DNA from: Notolepis coatsorum
Taxonomy: Eukaryota > Chordata > Actinopteri > Aulopiformes > Paralepididae
Assembly (NCBI GenBank): GCA_963971535.1
Contig: OZ020598.1
Coordinates: forward strand, 91,971,742-92,035,741
Length of the DNA: 64,000 nt
Reading direction: 5' to 3'
Shown one piece after another: positions 1 to 12,900 of the stretch. The notes under the pieces are model-generated. The model was given only the letters and a program-made list of their open reading frames with translations, ran no database searches and had not been told where the DNA came from. Position numbers and translations under genes: made by a program. Positions within the stretch are counted from its first letter, which is position 1. Each line of letters begins with the position of its first letter.

Positions 1-337
1 TACAGTTTCCACACTTTCTGCACCCGAACACCACGTATGTAACATAAATGTGTATGTGGATGCAGTGTGCTCAACTTCAAGTTTCTTTATTAATAGTTGT
101 CATACAAAAATACAGAATACTTTTAATTTATATGAAATGCTTTTTCCTGTTCTGCTCCTGAGTGTGCTAGATAAAAAAAAAATTGATAAGTATAAAAAAA
201 AATGCAGATGTGTTATTTTATATGTTCTTCGCATAAAATGAGCAGAGGCCAATGAGGTTCAGGTAAAAAAAAATAAACTTTTTAGTAAACAGTGAGAGCA
301 GGTCCCACAGAGGGAGCCCACCACCACTCCGTGGTTA
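1..337. other. Left flank, nothing recognised
   Basis: AT-rich sequence with several A-runs. No coding potential or repeat family was recognised. Confidence 0.5.
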
Positions 338-944
338 AATTTTTTCTCAATTGCTTTGGTGCATTTCTCTGATAAGAATTAAAGTTCTCATAACTGTTAG
401 TGCATTTCACAATTAGTACAAACTGCAAAACCTAGTTGATAACCTGCAGAAGCGGGTCACTTGCTCAAAATGGATAGTTCATTCCTCAAAAGCAAGTATT
501 CATGTCAATGAAAGTGTCACTCATCAAAATGAAAAGTCCTGACACCATTGTTTATGAACAAGATAGTCAAATGGCTTTGCCAGGTTTTCGTTATGACAGT
601 TCACTCTGTAAGTGTTTTCCAATGCAAAAAAGTCAGATCTTGGTGACACTTTCTGAAAATGCTCAAGACAGCACTATACACTATTTGCACAGCCATTTGA
701 AATCTACAGTTACACATTGATAAATGAGTACAAGACACGTATGTTTCACATTTTTATTGCATAATGCTCTTTGCAATTTTTATTTGTTCACAGCATTGTG
801 CAAAAGAAAAATACAAACTAATTTACAACAAACATAAGAAACACCCTTTGGCCTTTGGGTAGAGCTGTGCACAACTGTAAATAAGTAATATTGCAGTACA
901 TATTGGAACTGAATTGGAACATACAACATACACAATACTGTAAA

Positions 945-2615
945 TCATTCATTCACATCCAGACGTTTCTGTCCGTCTGGCCACATATTTTCATCAGCAT
1001 CACAGCGAATATCATCCCTGGCAATGCAGCGAGGAAAGTATCTCCTTGAGTGGCGAATCCACCCTCTGCAGGACTGTGCTGTGATGTCATTGCATGCTGC
1101 ATCCATGGCCTCTAGCAGAGCCATTTGGGTATGTGGATGCCACCGGTCATATACCTTTTCCACCTCCAGGCAGAGAAAAACTCCTCTATTGGATTCGGGA
1201 ATGGGGAGTAGGGAGGGAGATATTCCACCAGCATCCTTTCATGTGCTGCAAACCACTGTGTGACCAGAATTGCGTGGTGAAAACGCACATTATCCCATAC
1301 AACGTACTTGATCAGATGGTCGCCATGTAGACCCCTCTCATTCTCAGGGATTATGTCCCTGTAAAGAGTGTAAAAAAAAAGTCAGCTGATGTTGTGTGTT
1401 GTATGGACCAAGGCGGGGCATATGGGTGAGGACGCCGTTTTCTGAGATGGCTGCACACATTGTAATATTCCCTCCTCGTTGGCCTGGGACATCAGTGGTT
1501 GCTCTCTGTCCAATGCGATTCCTTCCACGCCTTCTACCTTTTGCCAGATTGAAACCCGCCTCATCAACATATATGGATGTGTGCAGCGATTCCCTGGCCT
1601 CCAGCTCCAGTACACGCTTTATCCCAGAGGAGAGAGAGAAAAATTATTAAAAACGTTTCCTGTGTAACATAATGCATTTTGGACAACATATTGTACAGTA
1701 TACTATGAACTGTCATGTAAGTGTACTGCATGGCACTACACAAAGTAACCAGTTTACAGCACTGAACATTAGAGTATGCATAGAACACATAAATGTTTTA
1801 CCTGTACATACTGGTGACAGGTCTCCTTCACTCTGGCGCTGTTCCGGTCAAATGGCACATTGTACAATTGTTTCATGCGTATCTCATTTCTCCTGAGCAC
1901 TATGTCAATTGTAGAGATTGAAAGGGATTCAATATTGCCAAAGGTATTGTCATCCTCTATAACAGCGCTTTGGATCTCTCTCAACCTTATGGCATTGTTT
2001 GCGATCACCATTGCACAAATGGCTTCCTCTTGTTGTGGAGTAAAAAGCGTCCCTCTTCCACCGCTGCGAGGTTGTCTTGCAATCCTATGTGGTGAAGAGT
2101 ACAATTACAGTAATGTACAGTAAACATGATATATACTACTTTACACGTAACCAATATTACTGTAATGTACAATAACAGTGCTTCCCACTTGTAAAATGCT
2201 GCAGTACAGTGTCATAATGAAAAGCTTTACTGTAACACAGTAAATCTGTGCTGCAGTAAAGGTGTAAGTCTAAATGTAAAAAGTTCTTGTCCCACTGTAA
2301 GCTTCGTGTATGACACAATGGCAGTAGTGCAGTGCAGATTGTTTAGTGCTGAATTACTGTCCAATATACACACCCGTTCTCCCGACGAAATGTTTGAATA
2401 ATTGAATTGACAGTGGTTCTCCCAACATTTGGCTGCACCCTTCGACCAGCCTCAGCCATTGTGAGGCCGTGATTGACAACATGGTCCACAAGTGTAGCCC
2501 TAATTTCATCAGGAATCTGCCTGTGTACTTGGCCTCTTCTTCCTCTTCACCCGTTTTGTCCCCTTCCCCTTCCTCCCCACATCCTTGCCCCTCTTCCACG
2601 ATACTGACCTTCCAT
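945..2615 (-). pseudogene. IS630/Tc1-type DDE transposase remnant, apparently intron-containing
   Basis: Read on the minus strand: possible start at 2615 (MEGQYRGRGARMWGGRGRGQ). A helix-turn-helix segment with IPDEIRATLVDHVVNHGLTM follows at about 2520-2380, and a second with RLREIQSAVIEDDNTFG at 2104-1805. The catalytic core has VDEAGFNLAKGRRRGRNRIG (first Asp), YVVWDNVRFHHA (second Asp) and YSPFLNPIEEFFSAW (Glu), about 1580-1170. Segments are separated by GT..AG-like gaps (about 2372-2086 and 1804-1635). An extra T in the poly-T run at 1372-1380 and an A-run shift near 1160 break the frame. The DDE residues survive but the gene is not intact. No host role is suggested. Confidence 0.8.
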
Positions 2616-2647
2616 TTCTGTGTCACAGTATTGTCGAAATGGTACAC

Positions 2648-3164
2648 TTCTATCCCCAGGCCATCAGGCTGCTAAACGAACAATAAACACTATGCAACAA
2701 CCATCAAATGCACACAGCACACACACCCACACTCACTTAACCAAACAACACACTGCAGCACCCACTCTCCACACTTTAGATCACACAAACACACTTTATA
2801 TTTATTGATAAAGGATTTGCACTACAACTCGTACACCTTACTGTAAATTGTACCTAAATTGTACCTCATCCCATTTCTGCTTTGCACTATATAGTATTGT
2901 ATATTAGTACACTGCATAGTATTGTATATTATATGGTAACTCAGTTACGTCTATTCTGCATCGAACATTGTACATATGTCTATACTGAACACTGTGACCT
3001 CATTTTTTTTACTTCGAATTTACATGCTATACTATGTTATTTTATTCATACTTATCTTGTCTTGCACAGTCTCTGGAGCGTAACAGTAAGAAGCATTTTG
3101 TATAAAAGTATTCTGTACTTCTGTATGACAACTATTAAAGAAACTTGAAACTTGAACTTGAAAC
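2648..3164 (+). mobile_element. LINE (family A) 3'-end fragment
   Basis: The sequence from CTATCCCCAGGCCATCAGGC through to the tail TTGAAACTTGAACTTG is nearly identical to the 3' end of the LINE at 40330-41639. It is 5'-truncated, as usual for target-primed insertions. It lies inside the 338-3714 DNA transposon. Confidence 0.9.
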
Positions 3165-3831
3165 TATGTCCTGCTCGGTTCATATATGCTTGTCAACTGA
3201 GGGTTCATGGGATTCAGCTCTGAGTGACTGTGGAGAAGTGGCTTATCATTGGTTACAACTAATGCTTCACACACTCTTCCTCATCAGTGAAAGCTGAGGT
3301 TCACCTGAGATAAATTGTTCAATTTAGGGAGACATTTTCAGGGAAAGAATTATAAAGAAATGTATAAAATTAGCTTGACAGATTTTGACAACTACTGTAG
3401 TTCAACATATTTGTATGTAATGACTCAAGCAATGAAATGAGGACTATTAGTGTTATAGGGAATGACTATTCAGCAGTCATAAGTATAGTTAATTTTGACT
3501 GACATGACCTAAGCAAATGATAATGTTATAAAACAGCAGAGAATTGTATGAAAGCAATTGATGCATGTCCAAAAGTATTTGCAATTTGTTCGGAGGAATG
3601 AGAAACTGCTACTATGATGTGCACAAATGACAAAATGTTGTGGAGGTTGAACTAACAGTTATGAGAACTTTAATTCTGATCAGAGAAATGCACCAAAGCA
3701 ATTGAGAAAAACTGTAATGAGCACTCAGGATGGATCCCAGGCTGACGGATACCAACCGCCAACCAAAGACTATAGCAACTAGAGAAGAATGTGTTGACCA
3801 AATAAAAAACAAAAGTAAACAAAGTGTAATA

Positions 3832-5084
3832 CACTGCTAAAAGACATGTTGGTTACGTTTGCATTTTGCCAGTGCCCTCACCACTAGAGGTAGCATGAGG
3901 TCTGCAACCTGCTCAGGTAGTGCAACTCATCCAGGATGGCACATCAATGTGCGCTGTGGCAAGAAGGTTTGCTGTGTCTCCCAGCACAGTGTCAAGAGCA
4001 TGGAGGAGATACCAGGACAGACCAGTACACCAGGAGACGTGGAGGGGGCCGTAGGAGGACAACAACCCAGCAGCAGGACCGCTCTCTGGGCCTTTGTGCA
4101 AAGAGGAACAGGAGGAGCACTGCCAGAGCCCTACAAAACCACCTCCAGCAAGCTACTAATGTGCATGTTTCTGCTCAAACTGTGAGAAGCAGACTCCATG
4201 AGGTTGGTATGAGGGCCCGACGTCCACAAGTGGGGCCTGTGCTCACAGCCCAACACTGTGCAGCCTGATTGGCATTTACCAGAGAACACCAGGATTGGCA
4301 GATTTGCCATCGTCTCCCTGTGCTCTTCACGGATGAGAGCAGGTTCACAGAGCACATGTGACAGACGTGACAAAGAGTCTGGAGACGCCGTGGGTCAGTG
4401 ATGGTCTGGGGAGGCATATCCCTGGAGGGCCGCACAGACCTCCATGTGCTAGCCAGAGGTACCATGACTGAGATCCTCAGACCATATGCTGGTGCAGTGG
4501 GCCCTGGGTTCCTTCTCATGCGTGACGATGCTCGGCCTCATGTGGCTGGAGTGCGTCAGCAGTTCCTGCATGACGAAGGCATTGATCCCATCGCCTGGCC
4601 TGCCCGTTCCCCAGACCTGAATTCAATCGAGCACCTCTGGGACATCATGTCTCGTTCCATCCGACGCCAAGTCGCACCACAGACTGTCCAGGAGTTGACT
4701 GATGCCCTGATCCAGGTCTGGGAGGAGATCCCTCAGGAGATCATCCGTCGTCTCATCAGGAGCCTCATCAGGAGCATGCCCAGACGTTGTAGGGAGTGCA
4801 GACAGGCACGTGGAGGCCACACACACGACTGAGCATCATTTTGAATTGTCTTGAGGAATTTCCACAGAAGTTGAATCAGCCTGTGATCTGATTTTGCCAC
4901 TTTTATCTCGAGTATGATTCTGAATCCAGACCGCCGCCATGGGTTAATTATTTTGATTTCCATTGATCGTTCTCATGTTATTTTGTTCCACTATGTAATG
5001 AATAAAGATTTTCAACTGGAATATTTAATTCATTGAGATCTAGGATGTGTTGTTTAAGTGTTCCCTTTATTCTTTTGAGCAGTG
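3832..5084 (+). mobile_element. Tc1-family DNA transposon, 1253 bp
   Basis: The ends are CACTGCT...AGCAGTG bounded by TA at 3830-3831 and 5085-5086. The right end includes the fish-type Tc1 string GTTCCCTTTATTCTTTTGAG. A decayed transposase runs on the plus strand inside. Confidence 0.88.
3936..4832 (+). pseudogene. Tc1 transposase, frame-disrupted
   Basis: The DNA-binding part reads [20 protein letters not shown] and then [20 protein letters not shown] in the frame of 3936-4268. The catalytic Asp lies in TDESR near 4330. The C-terminal half (4398-4832) is open: MMVWGGISLEGRTD, then DDARPHVAG (second Asp) and NSIEHLWD (Glu). A segment near 4340-4398 and part of the stretch before EILRPYAG are missing or shifted relative to the usual family, so it is probably inactive. 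Confidence 0.85.
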
Positions 5085-5740
5085 TAGAAGTGTGGCTCTT
5101 CTGCCTAGAGTGCACCGTTACAGACTACATCTTTAAGTGACTCAAAGGCTACGTTCTCTGAAAGGCAGCTGGCAGTGTGGATTAGAGGAGCTGTAGAAGT
5201 GAGAGATCAGTTTAGTTCACTAGTGTTTGCTCAGTAACAGGCCTCCGGCATGACATACTGCAAATCACCCTGTGGCCGAAGAAGACCAATGATGAAATTC
5301 ACTGATTCATAAAGTGTCAGGGTAGGGTACCATGTCAGGGCAAGGAGGATAAGAATCAACACTTACATATCTCTTAAGCTGCGTTTAAGAAAGTCAATGC
5401 TTTCTATAAATCTAATCTATAAGCACTGCTTCTTTCTACCCCTTCTCAAACCAAATTCTATGTTTTCATTTGTACGTGTGGGTGTTCGAGTATAAACGTA
5501 TGTTTCTGTGTGCGTATGTAGATATATGTATGTATGTATGTATATTGTTTTTGCTTTTATCAATTTGTTGCAATAGCTATGTGTTGGTTCGAGATAAATA
5601 AAAATCAACCAATCTTTCATTAAAAATGTTAACGTTATATAACAGCCTTTTTTTAACCAAGAAACCAAAAATGCATTTCATTCATTAAAGATAAGTGGTA
5701 TAGTGTTCCGTGCAAGTTGTTAAAGAAAAGCTTGTTATAT
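5085..5740. other. Intergenic, nothing recognised
   Basis: No conserved coding sequence. A short (GTAT)n tract lies near 5525-5545. Confidence 0.5.
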
Positions 5741-6156
5741 CTTTTATTTTTTTAATCCACTTTCTTATTTTCTATTTTTCTCCCATCCCAATTTCGTGTT
5801 TGCAATTCTCCCCTCCCCTGTCTTGAACGTTTCTAGACTATGCCCCCCACTGGTCGGTTGTAGGGAGGATATAAGCCTTGCATCACGTGTCCCCTCCAGT
5901 ACACGAGGCAGCCTGTCACATCTGTTCACCTGCCAGCTGTGTAACGCATGGGAGGCTCACACTACCCCCGCTACTTCCTGTCTCTGCTGTGCAGGCGTCC
6001 CCCAACCGACCTGTAGGAGTCGCTGTCCACAACATCCAAATCCCCACCCATCGACTTCCAGCCGCTGGCTCTGACGGCAGGCCCAAGCCGGAGGCAATGC
6101 ACCCGGAGTCTCTGGCATTGGTGACGAGCGCAATCTCCGCTGCGCCACCCAGCCTT
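5741..6156 (-). mobile_element. tRNA-derived SINE, copy 1
   Basis: On the minus strand it begins GGCTGGGTGGCGCAGCGGAG, a tRNA-like A-box region, and ends in an A-rich tail (poly-T at 5741-5758 on plus). It is homologous to copies at 20658-21141, 36437-37310 and 47746-48212. The B box is eroded in this copy. Confidence 0.8.
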
Positions 6157-6199
6157 TGTTAAATCTTTTCTAAATGTAAATATTCAAATGTAAATTCAG

Positions 6200-6385
6200 A
6201 AAAAGGTTCCCATATATTAAAATGTAAGGTCGCATATATTAAAATGTAAGGTCCCATATATAAAAGTTATCCACCAAATATTATAATTTAAGCTCATATA
6301 TTAAAATGTAAGGTTCCATAAATAAAAATGTAAGACCCTATATATTATAATTTATATAGATATTTTAACTCCCATATATTGTCCC
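6200..6385. repeat. AT-rich degenerate tandem repeat
   Basis: About seven copies of a 22-24 bp unit similar to ATATTAAAATGTAAGGTCCC, lying between SINE copy 1 and the proposed end of the G3BP1 transcript. Confidence 0.75.
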
Positions 6386-6519
6386 AACTAGTTAGCCATG
6401 TACATTTACAGAATTGTTATCAAACAAGCCACAAAACTTTCAGATTCCCTTTCACAGATAAACTTCAGTTGTATGCTAGTCGATGAACATCAAGAAAACA
6501 CAAGGCAACGTCTTAAAAC

Positions 6520-8177
6520 AGTAAATCACGTCTTTTATTTAGTTCTCTCATCGGCGGGTGAGTTTGTTTGTTTGTTTGTTTTCCACATGAGAATAAGGAT
6601 GAAGTGCATCTGTAACGTCATGGGCTTCATGCTCCATTAGGACCCATTCAAACACATCCATGATTTCCACACCATAAAGCCAACATTGTTCAAATAAAAA
6701 CCACTACGAGTTTCGCTTCTTGACCTGATAAGAGGTAAAAGAGACAGATACAACGGTGGCAGCAATACACAGGATTGCCCAAGCAGTAAAGTACACGTTC
6801 CTTTAAGAAACAGGGAGAGAGAACGCGAAAACCTAACCTCTGTGGGTTTTAAAGCCCCAATTCAAGTAGTTTTTACCCTTTTTTCTTTTCTATGCGCGTG
6901 TGTGTGTGTTTATGTATGCGTTTGTGTATGTGTGCGTGTTAGCGTGTGTTTAGGTTTTGTTTCTTCTTTACAAACAAATTCAAGTTCAGCATGAAAAAAC
7001 AAAAACAAAACAAATGACAAAAAGAGAGAAGGAAAAAAAGAAAAAGAAAAAAAAGGCCAGATCATACATGTGTGTGTGGGTGAAGAGGAAGAAGAGGGGG
7101 AGAGAAAGGGAGAGAAGAGGAGTGACATTCTAGAATCCTGGGAGAGGAAACAAAAAGCAGCGAATGAGGAGAGGGTAGTGGGGTGGTGGAGGAGGGATTT
7201 GGAGACAATGAGGAGACTGGCTGGTGACATCAGCTGGAGCGGGCGTGGCTCCATGCTGTCGGAGGCGCCGTTGGGACCAAAAACCTGGATCAACTACCAA
7301 CCCTTTCAATTACTTTATTAATACTAGTTTTTTTTGGGGGGGGGGGGGTGTTTTTTTAAGACTTGTCTGGAATACAAGATTACAACTGAAACCATTTCAA
7401 AACACAAGGCAAACGATGCACTCGCAATATCTCGAGTCAATGTAGATAGGGACATTTACCCCCGATATCTTAGTTCCTTATAGCCCGTGGTGTTAACAAC
7501 ACCTGCTCTTGTCCCCGGGTTCCAACCCTGCTGGAGACAACACCACCTCCTGACTCAGGAGACCTCACAATATTGACCGATCGCATCGTTATCCTTGAGC
7601 CCGACTGGAACCTAAGAGGGCGATGGGGGAGCTAGGCCGATTATTTTCTCTCTGGGGTCGATCCTATTTCACGGTATTCCACGGCAGACGTCTCGACGGC
7701 AAACAACAGGTGATTGCAAATCAAATAGCAGGCGATTATCATTAAATGACAACCGTGGCCAATGACCTGTAGGCATTGCGCCGTATTACAACACATCGTG
7801 AGAATACCGTGAACAAGTTCCCACTGCAGCAAACGAGAAAAAAAGATAAAAATAACGGGACTTTGAACCAAACCATTGGACTCCAGAAAAGCAGTCGCCT
7901 TTAAAAGGTTTCCTGGAGCGCAGGACATGGAGGAGGAACGAGGAGACAACACGACCGCAGCCGGGAGGACCTTTAAACCCAGACGTCCGCTTCCTTCTAC
8001 CTCATTAAGGTGCAAAATATCGTTCAAGTCAATTATTTGGTCAAGGCGTAATGGTTCCAGAGTGTTCCAGACAAACATAATCATCTACCCCAGATAAAAG
8101 TAACCGAACGCATTTTCAGATAGTGATTCAGCGCAGGTTTGGGCTCCTAGGGGCCTCCAGCCAGAGCCAGCGTCGCC
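6520..8177 (-). other. g3bp1: Proposed G3BP1 3' UTR
   Basis: This is largely non-repetitive sequence following the stop codon. AATAAA-type signals on the minus strand lie at 7319-7314 and 6539-6534, and the second would end the transcript near 6520. A pyrimidine/A-rich stretch (6990-7060) and a poly-G tract (7337-7348) are the only simple repeats. The transcript end is inferred, not proven. Confidence 0.4.
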
Positions 8178-8453
8178 TCACTGCCGTGGCCCCGAGTAGC
8201 GGCCCTCGCTGGGCCCGTTGCCCCGTCCAGAGCCGAAGCTGGGCTTCTGTGCCATGCCGCCGCCTTCGCCGCCTCTGCCACCACCACCGCCGCCGCCGCG
8301 GGCGGGGGGTCCCCGGGGGCCTCCGCCTCCTATCCTCTCTCTGGGACCTCCGGGCCCGCCGGGGCCCCTGGGCCTGATGTCCCGCCTCTCACGGGCCTCG
8401 CGGGTCTTCTTCTCCTCCACGTTCAGACGCACGTCACCGCGGAACTTGATGGG
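8178..8453 (-). CDS. g3bp1: G3BP1 exon 12 (end of RRM, RGG tail, stop)
   Basis: This terminal exon has 276 coding nt. [19 protein letters not shown] completes the RRM and is followed by a Gly/Arg/Pro-rich RGG region. It ends [13 protein letters not shown]... and stops with TGA at 8180-8178. RGG tails in this family bind RNA and are methylated on arginine. Confidence 0.93.
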   Translation of the reverse strand, partial: PIKFRGDVRLNVEEKKTREARERRDIRPRGPGGPGGPRERIGGGGPRGPPARGGGGGGGRGGEGGGMAQKPSFGSGRGNGPSEGRYSGPRQ

Positions 8454-9900
8454 CTGGAGGAGAGAAGGATGGACGGAAGATAAATAAAATGGTTAAAAGG
8501 CGCTTTTATACATCTCCTTTATCCAACGCGCTTTACAGCTTGTTCCTCACATTTGATCCATTCACTCACCGGCAGCGGAGGCAGAGCATGCAAGGTGCCA
8601 CAACCTGCTCATCAGGAGCAATTATGGGTTAAGTGTCTTGCACAAGAGTACGGCCGTCTAGGGATTTATTTGCTAGTGGCGTTAACCCTTTCACTACCGG
8701 CTGTAGTGTGATAGTAAAGGGTTAACCTTCTGTAGTGTGGTAGTGAAAGGGTTATTTCTTCTCACCCGGTTGCTGAGGATCTTCTGCACGGGCTCAGAGT
8801 CGTCAAACACCACGAAGCCGAAGTTTGGTAGCTTCCCTCCACTGTTGATCCTCAGCTCCAGGACCGTACCATACTCTGCAGAGGGGGGGGGGGGGACACA
8901 CACTCACGTCACACATGTTGGTCTCCACATTCAAAGTCATCAGAAACCAGTGATTCGGCGCCGACATCCCCAGTCATGCCTGTGGTACATCAAACGTCTG
9001 TATATATTTCTATGTACGCACGTCTATTCACTGGGGGGGGGGGGGGGGGGGGGGGGGTAATTTCCTTAACTGCACGCATTTGCGCAATTATGCAAGAGTG
9101 AGGTTATCTAGTGATTTGTTTGCTAGCATTAAAACAGATTTAAAGGCAGGAATGCTCTCCAATGCCCCTGGTACTTGCTTGCACCATGCAATCACTTTGG
9201 TGTGACCTACTTCAGGCAGGTTTATGAACATCAATTTCTTTGGCAATATCATTCATAGCGGTTTTAAGCAGATCAGAACACCAAAGAAAGAGCTAGAAAT
9301 AGTGTAGGGGAGGGTTAAGGTAAGGGATAAAGTTGGGGGGGGGGGGGGGGTTAAGGTGACGGATAAAGTAAGGGTAAAAGTACGGGACGAGGTGTGGGTT
9401 AAGGTAAGGGTTAGGTTTATAAACAAATTTTTAGGTCACGTCTATTGCAAATTTTTGCAATTGTTTTAATTCACCTGCCACGGTGGCAAGTGGAGACACA
9501 AGAGGAATGGGGAGGTCGGCACCACACTGTACAGGAGGACTGCGCTGTGGTGAATTAAGGGAAGTGAAGGTGACTTACGTTCAAAGAAGTCCTTGAGCTC
9601 CGCCTTGTCCACGTCGTGGGGCACGTTTCCTACAAACAGCTGGTGGGTGTCGGGGTAACGGACCACCCTGCGCACCTCAGGCTCCCCCTGCTCGCCCTCT
9701 CGCACTGCAGACACACACACACACACACACTGGTTACCATCCAGACTGAAGCGGGTATGGAGTAGCTGAGTGTGGACTGCATGTATCACAATCAGAAAGG
9801 TCTTTATTGCCAAGTAGTTTTCACATACAAGGAATTTTATTTGGTCGGTTGATTTATGTAGGAACTAAGTGAGGACAGCAGGTATGTAGGAGCTGTACCT

Positions 9901-9933
<33 letters not shown>

Positions 9934-12900
9934 CTGGTCTGGGTCCTCCTCGTACAGGCGGTGGTCCACCAGGCCTCTGTTCTCTTGGCCTCTGGTCTCT
10001 CTGGTCTCTCTGTGTTCTCTGTGCGGTGGTCTGGGATTCAGCCTTCACCTCCACTCTGGGCTACAATACACAGTTAAGACACAAACACAACTTAAAACAG
10101 AGCGCTCCACTGGTGCGCCGCTTAAAATGCAACGGCAAAGCTGGAGGAAATTACTTTAATGGAATGTAAATCTTCAGCCGGCGGCAGGGAGCACACAGTC
10201 GTCGGCATACAACACAAACCACCATGTAGGACTACAGGGGGAAACGCTGTGGTTGATCTCCTAGTTGGCAAATGACTTCCAGCGAGGAGCGTAATGTTCA
10301 TGATGTGATTTCATGTTGAGCCTGAATGACATTCATCGGTTCTCTGTTCTCAATCTCCCTTGGCGTGTTTGTACATGTGGTCGTGGCACGACGTAAACAC
10401 ACTCTCTTAGCTGAAGTTTAGCGGGGTGGGGGTCTGGCGTAATTATTGCAGTTTTCTGTGTGCACAATATGTCTGTGCTCTGAGGACTGACCAGGCAAAA
10501 AGAGAAGAAAATGTAATGACTTCATCAAACTGGTGTCGCCAGCAGTATGTGTGTGTGTGTGTGTGACTGTATGCATGCAGGATAAGTGCAATTTACAGGC
10601 AATCCTTTCATCTTTGGGCCACAAACACACAATGGTTGGCACAATATCAATCTTTTTCTTCCCTAGACACCAGATAAAAACACATTCTTCCAGAGCCAGT
10701 CAAGAGTCCAACGTCTACGTACTGAAGAGGACTGCGGTGTCCAAAAGAAATCTGAGAAAACGTGCGTCATAAGCTGTAACAGACCTGAAGGTGCTATGTG
10801 TCTTATAAGCTGTAACAGACCTGAAGCTGCTGTGTCTTATAAGCTGTAACAGAACTGAAGCTGCTACAATGCGTCTTATAAGATGTAACAGACCTGAAGC
10901 TGCTACTATGCTTCTTATAAGCTGTAACAGAACTGAAGCTGCTACAATGCGTCTTATAAGATGTAACAGACCTGAAGCTGCTACTATGCGTCTTATAAGA
11001 TGTAACAGACCTGAAGCTACTACTGTGTCTTATAAGCTGTAACAGACCTGAAGCTACTATGAGTCTTATAAGATGTAACAGACCTGAAGCTACTATGCGA
11101 CTTATAAGATGTAACAGACCTGAAGCTACTATGTCTTATAAGATGTAACATACCTGAAGCTACTATGTGTCTTATAAGCTGTAGCAGACCTGAAGCTACT
11201 ATGCGTCTTATAAGCTGTAGCAGACCTGAAGCTACTATGTGTCTTATAAACTGTAACAGACCTGAAGGTGCTATGAGTCTTATAAACTGTAACAGACCCG
11301 AAGCTACTATGTGTCTTATAAGCTGTAGCAGACCTGAAGCTACTATGTGTCTTATAAGCTGTAACAGACCTGAAGCTGCTATGAGTCTTATAAACTGTAA
11401 CAGACCTGAAGCTACTATGAGTCTTATAAGATGTAACAGACCTGAAGCTGCTATGAGTCTTATAAGCTGTAGCAGACCTGAAGCTGCTATGTGTCTTATA
11501 AGCTGTAGCAGACCTGAAGCTACTATGAGTCTTATAAGCTGTAACAGACCTGAAGCTACTATGAGTCTTATAAGATGTAACAGACCTGAAGGTGCTATGA
11601 GTCTTATAAGATGTAACAGACCTGAAGCTACTATGTGTCTTATAAGCTGTAACAGACCTGAAGGTCTTATAAACTGTAACAGACCTGAAGCTACTATGAG
11701 TCTTATAAGATGTAACAGACCTGAAGCTACTATGAGTCTTATAAGCTGTAGCAGACCTGAAGGTGCTGTGTCTTATAAGCTGTAACAGACCTGAAGGTGC
11801 TATGTGTCTTATAAACTGTAACAGACCTGAAGGTGCTATGTGTCTTATAAGCTGTAACAGACCTGAAGCTGATATGTGTCTTATAAGCTGTAACAGACCT
11901 GAAGCTACTATGTGTCTTATAAGCTGTAACAGACCTGAAGCTACTATGTGTCTTATAAGCTGTAACAGACCTGAAGGTGCTATGAGTCTTATAAGATGTA
12001 ACAGACCTGAAGGTGCTATGTGTCTTATAAACTGTAACAGACCTGAAGCTACTATGTGTCTTATAAGCTGTAACAGACCTGAAGCTACTATGTGTCTTAT
12101 AAGCTGTAACAGACCTGAAGCTACTGTGAGTCTTATAAGCTGTAACAGACCTGAAGCTGCTATGAGTCTTATAAACTGTAACAGACCTGAAGCTACTATG
12201 TGTCTTATAAGCTGTAACAGACCTGAAGCTACTATGTGTCTTATAAGCTGTAACAGACCTGAAGCTACTGTGAGTCTTATAAGCTGTAGCAGACCTGAAG
12301 CTACTGTGAGTCTTATAAGATGTAACAGACCTGAAGGTGCTATGTGTCTTATAAGATGTAACAGACCTGAAGGTGCTATGTGTCTTATAAACTGTAACAG
12401 ACCTGAAGCTACTATGTGTCTTATAAGCTGTAACAGACCTGAAGCTACTATGTGTCTTATAAGCTGTAACAGACCTGAAGCTACTGTGAGTCTTATAAGC
12501 TGTAGCAGACCTGAAGCTGCTATGTGTCTTATAAGCTGTAGCAGACCTGAAGCTGCTATGAGTCTTATAAGCTGTAGCAGACCTGAAGCTGCTATGAGTC
12601 TTATAAGCTGTAGCAGACCTGAAGCTGCTATGTGTCTTATAAGCTATAACAGACCTGGAGCTACTATGCGTCTTATAAGCTGTAACAGACCTGAAGCTAC
12701 TATGAGTCTTATAAGCTGTAACAGACCTGAAGCTACTATGTGTCTTATAAGCTGTAACAGACCTGAAGCTACTGAGTCTTATAAACTGTAGCAGACCTGA
12801 AGCTGTTATGAGTCTTATAAGCTGTAACAGACCTGAAGCTGCTACAATGCGTCTTATAAGATGTAACAGACCTGAAGCTGCTACTATGCGTCTTATAAGA

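Larger units (their letters stand above)
338..3714 (-). mobile_element. IS630/Tc1-type DNA transposon with long TIRs, carrying a LINE insertion
   Basis: The two ends are inverted copies over about 60 bp (from TTTTTCTCAATTGCTTTGGT at 341; its complement ends near 3710), with TA dinucleotides outside. The degraded transposase (945-2615) is on the minus strand. A LINE 3' fragment (2648-3164) sits between the transposase start and the right end. Confidence 0.85.

Noticed and set aside
8123-8487. Plus-strand open frames of 84-89 codons over the RGG exon
   Set aside because: Antisense shadows of GC-rich G3BP1 exon 12.
9300-9420. Interstitial telomere repeat
   Set aside because: GGTTAAGGTAAGGG-like units are irregular and never form runs of TTAGGG.
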